From NCBI GenBank assembly GCA_004020645.1, contig SAQL01000004.1, forward strand, positions 1 to 64,000: DNA of 64,000 nucleotides, given 5' to 3'. This document shows positions 1 through 6,642 of this stretch, in pieces (positions within the stretch are counted from its first letter, which is position 1; each line of letters begins with the position of its first letter). Source of the stretch: Mesorhizobium sp. Its GTDB lineage: Bacteria; Pseudomonadota; Alphaproteobacteria; Rhizobiales; Rhizobiaceae. Under the pieces are notes generated by a model. The model was not told where the DNA came from. It worked only from the letters and a program-made list of their open reading frames with translations, and did no database searches. The translations under genes were made by a program, and so were the position numbers.

Positions 1-28
1 AACCGTCTTGGCGCTGCGCGCCAATCCA

Positions 29-51
29 CCTTCTCCCACAAGGGGAGAAGG
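29..51. repeat. Short palindrome downstream of the DMT gene
   Basis: CCTTCTCCC (29-37) and GGGGAGAAGG (42-51) form a hairpin with an ACAA loop. It sits just past the stop codon of the minus-strand transporter and could end its transcript, although no clear T-run follows. Similar C-rich/G-rich hairpins occur at 20400-20441 and inside 24770-24942, so it is probably one copy of a dispersed intergenic palindrome family. Confidence 0.5.
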
Positions 52-66
52 AAGAAGGGCCGGCGC

Positions 67-930
67 CTACCGTGCATATTTCTTCGCACCGACCACGCAA
101 AGCACGACGGCAGCAGTGACGGCGATCATGGCGGGACTGACCGGCTCGTGCAGCAGCGTTGCCGCCAGCCCAAGGCCGAAGAAAGGCTGGAGGAGCTGCA
201 GTTGCCCGACCGCGGCGATGCCGCCTTGCGCCAGCCCGCGATACCAGAACACAAAACCGATCAGCATGCTGAACAGCGAGACATAGGCCAGGCCGATCCA
301 GGCGGCCTTGCCGACGCTTTCCAGCGACGGTGGCATGGTGATGAGCGTCAGGGCCAGCATGACCGGCAGCGACAACACCAGCGCCCATGAGATCACCTGC
401 CAGCCGCCGAGTTTGCGGGACAGCATGGCGCCTTCCGCATATCCCAGTCCGCACACGATAATTGCGGCCAGCATCAGCATGTCGCCAAGCAGCGAGGCCG
501 TCACACCTTGCGTCACCGCAAAACCGGCAACAAGGGCGCTGCCGAGGCATGAAAACAGCCAGAAAGCCGGTTTGGGGCGATCGCCGCCGCGAATGACGCC
601 GAAGATCGCGGTCGCCAGCGGCAGCAGGCCGATGAAGATGATGGAATGGGCCGAGGTGATGTGCTTGAGCGCCAGCGCGGTCAGCAGCGGAAAGCCGACC
701 ACGACGCCGAGCGCCACGATAGCCAGCGACAGCAGATCGCGCCGCTCTGGGCGCTTCTGGCGAAAAATGAGCAGGAGTGCGAGGCCGAGAATGCCTGCCG
801 TGGCAGCACGGGCGACGGTTAGGAACGCCGGATCGAAATCCATCACCGCCACGCGTGTTGCCGGAAGCGATCCGCTGAAAATCAGGACGCCTACGAATCC
901 GTTGATCCAGCCACCCGCCGCCTTGTCCAT
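67..930 (-). CDS. DMT superfamily (EamA) transporter
   Basis: 287-residue polytopic inner-membrane protein with about ten hydrophobic helices in two five-helix halves, the layout of EamA/RhaT drug-metabolite exporters. The substrate cannot be read from sequence; members export amino acids, metabolites or drugs. The ATG at 930 is preceded by AGGAG at a good distance, and the upstream in-frame extension overlaps the divergent regulator and is not membrane-like, so the shorter start was chosen. It is divergently paired with a MocR regulator about 100 bp away, a common arrangement in which the regulator controls the exporter; that link is inference. Confidence 0.85.
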   Translation of the reverse strand: MDKAAGGWINGFVGVLIFSGSLPATRVAVMDFDPAFLTVARAATAGILGLALLLIFRQKRPERRDLLSLAIVALGVVVGFPLLTALALKHITSAHSIIFIGLLPLATAIFGVIRGGDRPKPAFWLFSCLGSALVAGFAVTQGVTASLLGDMLMLAAIIVCGLGYAEGAMLSRKLGGWQVISWALVLSLPVMLALTLITMPPSLESVGKAAWIGLAYVSLFSMLIGFVFWYRGLAQGGIAAVGQLQLLQPFFGLGLAATLLHEPVSPAMIAVTAAVVLCVVGAKKYAR

Positions 931-996
931 CGCACGCTCCTGATGTTCTCGCCCTCTATCGGGCCGGACATATGGCGCCACCAGAGACAATGAGGT

Positions 997-1014
997 ACAG
1001 TTCGATAAAACTGT
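997..1014. promoter_or_regulatory. Candidate operator between DMT transporter and MocR regulator
   Basis: Perfect inverted repeat ACAGTT-N6-AACTGT in the divergent promoter region, 22 bp before the chosen MocR start. It is well placed for autoregulation and for control of the exporter. The assignment rests on symmetry and position only. Confidence 0.35.
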
Positions 1015-1036
1015 CATGGTAGGTGGAGCAGTACGG

Positions 1037-2440
1037 ATGGACGAGCAGGCGATGGCAAGTGAGGGCAGCGGGACGCTTGTCGAAAGCGTCATGGCGACGA
1101 TCAGGCACAGGATCGCCGCGCGCAGCCTGACACCGGGAACCCGACTGCCTTCGATCCGGGCTTTCGCGAAAACCATGCAGGTTTCCAAATCCACCGTGGT
1201 CGAGGCCTATGAACGTCTTGCGGCAGAAGGCATCATCCGCTCGCGTCCAGGTTCGGGTTTTTACGCCGCCGGACCGCTGGCTCCCTTGTCGCTGGCCGAG
1301 ATCGGCCCCAGGCTTGACCGTGCCGTCGATCCGCTCTGGGTTTCGCGCCAGTCGCTGGAAGCCGGCGACAGCGTGCTCAAACCGGGCTGCGGCTGGCTGC
1401 CTGCCTCCTGGATGCCGGAGGCTGGATTGCGCCGGGCCCTGCGGACAATGGCACGCGGCGATGATGTCACGCTGACGGATTACGGCACTCCGCTCGGGCT
1501 GCCGCCGCTGCGTCATCTGCTCGCACGGCGCATGGCAGAGCACGGCATAGAGGCATCTCCCGACCAGATCATGCTGACGGAATCGGGCACCCAGGCCATC
1601 GACCTCCTCTGCCGGTTCCTGCTCGAGCCGGGCGACACGGTGCTGGTGGACGATCCCTGCTATTTCAACTTCCATGCCCTGTTGCGCGCTCACCGGGCCA
1701 AGGTGGTCGGCGTTCCCTATACGCCGTCGGGACCGGATATCGAGTTGTTCGCGCAGGCGCTGATCGAGCACCGGCCGCGCCTCTACATCACCAATTCCGC
1801 GCTTCACAATCCAACGGGTGCAATTCTGTCGCCGGTCGTCGCCCATCGATTGCTCAAGCTCGCCGACCAATCGGATCTGACGATCATCGAAGACGATATC
1901 TTTGCCGACTTCGAACACACGCACGCGCCCAGGCTGGCGGCGTTCGACGGTCTTGGTCGCGTCGTCCATATCGGCAGCTTCTCCAAGACGCTTTCAGCGT
2001 CGGCGCGCTGCGGCTTCATCGCGGCTCCGCGCGACTGGATGGAAGCGCTGACTGACCTCAAGATTGCCACGTCCTTCGGCAGCGGCAGGCTTGCCTCCGA
2101 ACTGGTGCTGGCGCTGCTGAAGGACGGCAGCTATCGCAAGCATGTAGATTTGCTGCGCACGCGGCTTTCACGCGCCATGATTGAGACAAGCACCCGCCTG
2201 AGCGCGATCGGCATCATCCCGTGGATCGACCAGCCGGCCGGCATGTTCTTGTGGTGCAGCCTGCCGGAAGGCGTGGATGCTGCTGAAACAGCCCGCCGCG
2301 CCTTGTCGGCCAATGTCGTGCTGGCGCCCGGCAATGCGTTCAGCCTGTCCCAAACTGCCAGCCGTTTCCTGCGCTTCAACGTCGCGCAGTCGGCAGACGA
2401 GAGAATTTTCAGGACGCTCGAAGAGGCGATGTCGCGTTGA
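1037..2440 (+). CDS. MocR/PdxR-type GntR regulator with aminotransferase-like domain
   Basis: 467 residues. The first ~80 form a GntR winged helix-turn-helix (LPSIRAFAKTMQVSKSTVVEAYERL region). The rest is a fold-type I PLP aminotransferase-like domain, with the HNPTG loop, the IIEDD segment binding the pyridine nitrogen, and the Schiff-base lysine in SFSKTLSASARCGF, all intact. MocR proteins bind PLP as effector or sensor and control PLP, taurine, GABA or transport genes. The ATG at 1037 has GGTGGAG about 9 bp upstream; an ATG at 1016 is possible but has no ribosome site. It is probably the regulator of the divergent DMT exporter. Confidence 0.88.
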   Translation: MDEQAMASEGSGTLVESVMATIRHRIAARSLTPGTRLPSIRAFAKTMQVSKSTVVEAYERLAAEGIIRSRPGSGFYAAGPLAPLSLAEIGPRLDRAVDPLWVSRQSLEAGDSVLKPGCGWLPASWMPEAGLRRALRTMARGDDVTLTDYGTPLGLPPLRHLLARRMAEHGIEASPDQIMLTESGTQAIDLLCRFLLEPGDTVLVDDPCYFNFHALLRAHRAKVVGVPYTPSGPDIELFAQALIEHRPRLYITNSALHNPTGAILSPVVAHRLLKLADQSDLTIIEDDIFADFEHTHAPRLAAFDGLGRVVHIGSFSKTLSASARCGFIAAPRDWMEALTDLKIATSFGSGRLASELVLALLKDGSYRKHVDLLRTRLSRAMIETSTRLSAIGIIPWIDQPAGMFLWCSLPEGVDAAETARRALSANVVLAPGNAFSLSQTASRFLRFNVAQSADERIFRTLEEAMSR

Positions 2441-2482
2441 TTTTCGCTGTCACGGAAATGCCAGGCCTTGGCGCTTCGCCCC

Positions 2483-2983
2483 TCACGCCCCTGCCCGCCT
2501 GCGCCGCCGCTCATAGAGCATAACCAGCGTTTCGGCGGTCAGCGCCGGCTTCTTCTCACCTTCGATCTCGACGGTGTTGGCCGCCTTCATCAGATACTGG
2601 CCGGGGCCTTTGTCCTCCATGGACAACAGCGTGATGCGCAGCCTGATGCGCGCGCCGGCCCTGACCGGCGCCAGGAACCGCACCTTGTCGAAGCCATAGT
2701 TGAAGACGGCTTGCGTGTTTTCGGGCACGATGCCCATGTCGAGCGCCAGCGCGCCGATGATCGACAGCGTTAGATAGCCATGCGCGATGGTGGCGCGGAA
2801 CGGGCTCTGCCGCTTCGCCCGCTCTGGATCAACATGGATCCATTGGCGGTCGCCCGTGCATTCGGCGAACTGGTCGATGCGGCTCTGGTCGACCGTCGTC
2901 CACTCCGACACGCCAAGTTCCTGCCCAGTCATCGTCCTGAGCTGCTCGTAGGTCGGCGGCGTCCTCAGCCGTGTTTGCGTCAT
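2483..2983 (-). CDS. MaoC-like / NodN-like (R)-enoyl-CoA hydratase
   Basis: 166-residue single hot-dog protein of the MaoC dehydratase family. The conserved catalytic segment with Asp and His is visible as TGDRQWIHVDPERA around residues 45-58, followed by the HGYLTLS helix typical of the NodN subgroup. The family hydrates trans-2-enoyl-CoA to (R)-3-hydroxyacyl-CoA in fatty-acid or polyhydroxyalkanoate metabolism. A phasin gene lies about 240 bp upstream on the same strand, which suggests a PHA-related role, but this is inference. The gene is complete with a normal start. Confidence 0.85.
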   Translation of the reverse strand: MTQTRLRTPPTYEQLRTMTGQELGVSEWTTVDQSRIDQFAECTGDRQWIHVDPERAKRQSPFRATIAHGYLTLSIIGALALDMGIVPENTQAVFNYGFDKVRFLAPVRAGARIRLRITLLSMEDKGPGQYLMKAANTVEIEGEKKPALTAETLVMLYERRRRRAGA

Positions 2984-3227
2984 TCCTGCTTTCCCGATCG
3001 CTTGCCCTGCCTCCGGACCACGAACCGGCCGCCTCTGTCAATTCGCTCCGCGCCTTCCGCTGCGGTATCCCAGACCAGATCGCGTCGGTGCCGGTGTCCA
3101 GCGCCGAAACAGGTTCATCCGCGCAAGAGGACACTTGTGCGCCTCGCCAGCGCCAAGGATCAACAATACGGCTTTCAGGAGCCGGATAGACGGGAGAAAA
3201 GTCCGCCTGCTTTGGCTTGGGAACAGC

Positions 3228-3656
3228 TTACTTCTTATCGTAGCCGCTGCGAATTTCCTCCATCGCCTCCTTGATGCGGTCGCGCAGGATCTCGACCGAT
3301 TCGGTGCCGGATTTCCTGGTCAGTTCGGCCACCTCGCCGGCATTCTTCAAGGCAGTCTCGAAGGATTTCCTGGCAAACGCGGCTTGCTTGGCCATCAACT
3401 CCCGAGGATCGCCCGGCGCCCGGTAGCTCTGCGCCATATCGGCGATTTCGTGCAGTGTGTCCTGCAGCATCTCGCGCTGTTTGGAGAGCAGCGACGACGC
3501 TCCGGCGGCACTCGCCCTGGCTGATTTTTCCAGTGCCTCGAGGTTCTTGCGATGATGGTTGAGGATCGCCTCGACATCGACGTTCGGCAGCTTCAGGTCG
3601 CGGCCGAACCTGCCGAAAATGTCCATGAAGGTGTCGGATTCCGGTCGCTTTGCCAT
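3228..3656 (-). CDS. Phasin family protein
   Basis: 142 residues, almost entirely amphipathic helix, ending in a charged tail (EEIRSGYDKK). The pattern matches phasin_2-type proteins that coat polyhydroxyalkanoate granules. The ATG at 3656 is preceded by AGGGGAGA; the upstream in-frame extension is Cys-rich and implausible. No catalytic residues are expected. The neighbouring MaoC-type hydratase on the same strand fits storage-polymer metabolism. Other helical granule-associated or stress proteins are the alternatives. Confidence 0.75.
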   Translation of the reverse strand: MAKRPESDTFMDIFGRFGRDLKLPNVDVEAILNHHRKNLEALEKSARASAAGASSLLSKQREMLQDTLHEIADMAQSYRAPGDPRELMAKQAAFARKSFETALKNAGEVAELTRKSGTESVEILRDRIKEAMEEIRSGYDKK

Positions 3657-3752
3657 GGTGGCGTCTCCCCTTTTGCTGCGAATGCGGCAGCTGAAGAGAA
3701 CAATAGGGCACTGGAGCCTCACGGTCCATTCGGCCGCGCAACACATCGTGCC

Positions 3753-3992
3753 TCAGCCGACGAGGAACAGCCGTTCCACCGTATGGAGCACCACGCCGGC
3801 AAGGCCGCCGATGACCATGCCGTTGAAGCGGATATATTGCAGGTCCCTGCCGATGTTCATCTCGATCAGCCTGGTGAGTTGGGCAAGGTCCCAGCGCTTG
3901 ACCTGATCGGCGATGAATTTCGACACGCCGCTCTTTTGGCTTTCGACGAAGGAAGACAGCGCCACGACGAAACCCTCAGCTAGAGGGTCTTC
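3753..3992 (-). pseudogene. Truncated DUF445 (YjiN-like) gene, C-terminal remnant
   Basis: About 80 codons matching the last fifth of the intact DUF445 protein at 4741-6033. Both share the pattern SGVSKF..VKRWD...LTRLIE..IGRDLQYIRFNG..IGGL.G...H and end in the same C-terminal membrane helix. No start or N-terminal four-fifths is present. The remnant's frame runs back into the 3' end of the HMA-like gene at 3980-4597, so the deletion junction lies near 3990. It is probably a decayed duplicate left after rearrangement; whether the short peptide is still made is unknown. Confidence 0.7.
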
Positions 3993-4597
3993 GGATTTCG
4001 ATTCGTCCGATTGGCTGGCGCTTGCATTTCGGGGCTGGAGCCGGACAGCTGTCTGACGACGAACGCATAGAAGAGGAGGGATGATGCCGATCCCGCCCAT
4101 CGGCCCCTTGTCAATTGCAGAATTCCAAGGCCGCCAAAGACGAGCGCAATAAAAGGATTCTTGAGAATTTGTAGCGCACCGAACGCATTCCAGAAGTTTT
4201 CAGTGGCGGGACCCAATCCATGGCCTCGCGTCGCCCGGTAGGCGGCCAGACCCAACAGGCCGATTACGGTCGCTCTGCCCCCTTCCAACGCGGGGTTCCT
4301 GTCGTCCGCCTTGCCTCCGCTCGGAACGGGCGGCTCTCGGCGAGGCGGCGGCGAAAATGTTTCCTGCAGGTCGAACACTTCGCCGTCGGCCGCAATTTTG
4401 CGAATCGAGGGCAAATCCGTCTTGTGCTCGATGATAAAGCTTCCGGTCATCGGGTTCGCCCTCAAACCGGCAATCTCCGGATAGTTCGAGAGCTTCTCGA
4501 TTGCCGAGCGGAAATAGGCGACGTCGCCGCGGAAATCGGAAACTTTCACCCGAAGGCGCCCCGACATGGTGTGTTCGACTGTCGCTTTGGGAAGCAT
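3980..4597 (-). CDS. HMA_2-like domain membrane protein (first copy)
   Basis: 205 residues. Residues ~5-75 carry the signature seen three times in this cluster: TVEHTMSGRLRVKV, then an amphipathic helix, then LRANPMTGSFIIEH. This resembles the heavy-metal-associated-like HMA_2 fold but lacks a CxxC metal site. A Pro-rich linker follows, then two or three hydrophobic segments (~120-135, 150-170, 180-192), so it is probably anchored in the inner membrane with the domain in the cytoplasm. The ATG at 4597 starts the domain in register. It diverges from the intact DUF445 gene 144 bp away. Its 3' end overlaps the start of the DUF445 remnant. Function unknown. Confidence 0.7.
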   Translation of the reverse strand: MLPKATVEHTMSGRLRVKVSDFRGDVAYFRSAIEKLSNYPEIAGLRANPMTGSFIIEHKTDLPSIRKIAADGEVFDLQETFSPPPRREPPVPSGGKADDRNPALEGGRATVIGLLGLAAYRATRGHGLGPATENFWNAFGALQILKNPFIALVFGGLGILQLTRGRWAGSASSLLFYAFVVRQLSGSSPEMQAPANRTNRNPKTL

Positions 4598-4740
4598 GAC
4601 TCGCCTGCTCGTTGGAACCCTGTTTGCGCCCCGATGCCAGCTGGTCTTTTCGCCGCACTCCTTTGTATTGCCTTCAGCCTCGCATATCGAGGAGTCTTGC
4701 ACCAGAGCACTCTGCTCACTGATTATACAGGAGTCTCGGT

Positions 4741-6033
4741 ATGCCGGCAGATTCGTCCTCTCCCCTTTCAATCTCCGAACAAGCCACTGACGCGAGCGCC
4801 GGGGATGACAAAATCGCCATCCGGCGCCAGCGTCGCAACCGCGCCTTCGCTAACGGTCTCCTTGGCTCAATGGCAGCAATCGTCGTAGGCACGCATTGGG
4901 TCGATAATCCGGGCTTCGCCACATTGCTGCTGCGGTCAGGCGCCGAGGCTGGCCTGGTCGGGGGGCTGGCGGACTGGTTTGCCGTCACGGCGCTGTTTCG
5001 CCACCCTTTAGGTGTCCCGATTCCGCATACCGCTATCATCCCAAACAGCAGGGATCGCATTGCCACAACCCTCGGGCGCTTCATCGAGCGGCATTTCCTC
5101 ACGGCGGACACTGTCCTTGCCAAGTTGCGCAGTGTTGGTGTCGGACACCGCTTCGCCACCTGGATTGCTCTTCCTTCCAGTGCCGATGCAATCGCAGATA
5201 CGATCGTCGACGCACTACCATACCTGATCCGATCTGCGGGAAGCCCCGACCTGCTGAATTTCGCCCATCGCACGCTTGGTGAGCAGCTTCGGCAAGCCGA
5301 CTTTACGCCTGTCCTCGGCCGCGTTCTTCATGCGCTGACGGTCAGCGGAGAAGCCGACGTCGTATTCGACCGCGCCATCCAAGTTGCCGAAAAATTACTC
5401 CAGGAGAACAGCGGTCAGATCGAAAAACTTGTGCAGGAACGCAGTCGCTGGTGGATTCCGAAAGCCATAGACCGTCGGATAGCTGCTGCGCTTATTTCAG
5501 GTGTGATCGAAGTATTGCACAAGCTGCAGGAGCCTGAAGGTGACGCGCGGCTGAAATTCCGGAAAGCAATTTTGGACCTTATTCACACCCTGCAAACGTC
5601 TCCCGAGCAGCGGGAGCAGATAAATGCAGCCAAAAACCGTTTGCTCGAGCATCCCGGCATTCAGGCATGGCTCGGTTCAATCTGGACCGAGCTGTCAGAG
5701 CTTGCCCTACAGGATTTGCAAACGCCCTCGTCGAAGACGCGCGCCAGCCTTCAACATGGGCTTTCCCTGTTCGGACAGGCGCTTGCAACCGATGAGGCAA
5801 TGCAGAAACACCTCGACTCTGCGCTGGAACGCTTGGCGCTTTACATCGTCACGTGGCGCAGCGAGATCAGCTCCTTCTTCAGCGACGTCGTCAGGAACTG
5901 GGACACGAAAGCTCTATCGGACCGCCTCGAACTGGTTGTCGGGAGCGATCTCCAATACATCCGCATGAATGGAACCATCGTAGGCGCGCTCGTCGGATGC
6001 CTCCTCTATCTCGGGACATGGGCGATTTCCTAA
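4741..6033 (+). CDS. DUF445 (YjiN-family) membrane protein
   Basis: 430 residues, close to the family's usual length. The N-terminal part has two hydrophobic stretches and the conserved LVGGLADWFAVTALFRHPLG.PIPHTAIIP block (~55-95). A long helical central region follows. The C-terminus has the family ending WDTKALSDRLELVVGSDLQYIRMNGTIVGALVGCLLYL. AGGAG lies 8 bp before the ATG. The biochemical role of DUF445 proteins is not established. Here the gene is followed by an HMA-like gene and faces a P-type ATPase gene, and a truncated paralogue lies at 3753-3992, so it appears to belong to this ATPase cluster. Confidence 0.85.
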   Translation: MPADSSSPLSISEQATDASAGDDKIAIRRQRRNRAFANGLLGSMAAIVVGTHWVDNPGFATLLLRSGAEAGLVGGLADWFAVTALFRHPLGVPIPHTAIIPNSRDRIATTLGRFIERHFLTADTVLAKLRSVGVGHRFATWIALPSSADAIADTIVDALPYLIRSAGSPDLLNFAHRTLGEQLRQADFTPVLGRVLHALTVSGEADVVFDRAIQVAEKLLQENSGQIEKLVQERSRWWIPKAIDRRIAAALISGVIEVLHKLQEPEGDARLKFRKAILDLIHTLQTSPEQREQINAAKNRLLEHPGIQAWLGSIWTELSELALQDLQTPSSKTRASLQHGLSLFGQALATDEAMQKHLDSALERLALYIVTWRSEISSFFSDVVRNWDTKALSDRLELVVGSDLQYIRMNGTIVGALVGCLLYLGTWAIS

Positions 6034-6140
6034 GAAATCGCGCCGCCAACAAGGCCCGCGACTGTCATCAAGCTTTTGTGAAAATCTCCTATCTCGCTCG
6101 CGAATGGCCGCCTTGGTGGCATGAAAGTGAGCGAATCGAG

Positions 6141-6629
6141 ATGCCTGTTCAAAAAACCGCCCGTGTCGTTCACCGCACAGCGGGCCGTCTACGGATCAAA
6201 ATTCCCGCTGCGCGCTATCAGGTCGCGTTTTTCGCCAATCTGCAGCGAGAGCTTCTCGGTGCGGAGGGCATATCCAGCGTGACCGTCAATCCCACGGCCG
6301 CGAGCCTGGTGATCGTGCACGATAACAGTGTCGATCCGTTGGCTGCCTGCCGCGGCATTCCGTATCTGACGGTCGAATCGACTCTTCATCCGCTCGTCGT
6401 GGCGAATGGTCGGACTGAAGGTATGAGCGGGCGCGAACTGGACTTGGTGTTCCTGCTGGCAAAGTTTCTGCCTATCGTCTTCGCGAGGCATCCTGCTGCC
6501 CAACTGGCAGAGGTCCTGGCTGAACCGGTGCTTCGTGCAGTTGTCGGCACCATGATGCGGCCTCAGTCGCATCGATCGTCGACTGTGGCGCATGGGCAAG
6601 CCGAAGAACCTATGCCGATCGCAGCGTAG
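6141..6629 (+). CDS. HMA_2-like domain protein (second copy)
   Basis: 162 residues. The N-terminal ~75 repeat the cluster signature: ARVVHRTAGRLRIKIP, a helix (FFANLQRELLG), then ISSVTVNPTAASLVIVHD. No cysteines form a CxxC site. A hydrophobic segment around 105-145 could be a membrane hairpin. The start at 6141 was chosen because it begins the domain; the ribosome site is weak. It lies about 110 bp after the DUF445 stop on the same strand, probably one transcript, and converges on the ATPase gene with only 13 bp between their stop codons. Function unknown. Confidence 0.7.
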   Translation: MPVQKTARVVHRTAGRLRIKIPAARYQVAFFANLQRELLGAEGISSVTVNPTAASLVIVHDNSVDPLAACRGIPYLTVESTLHPLVVANGRTEGMSGRELDLVFLLAKFLPIVFARHPAAQLAEVLAEPVLRAVVGTMMRPQSHRSSTVAHGQAEEPMPIAA

Positions 6630-6642
6630 GGCCGCGGTGCAA

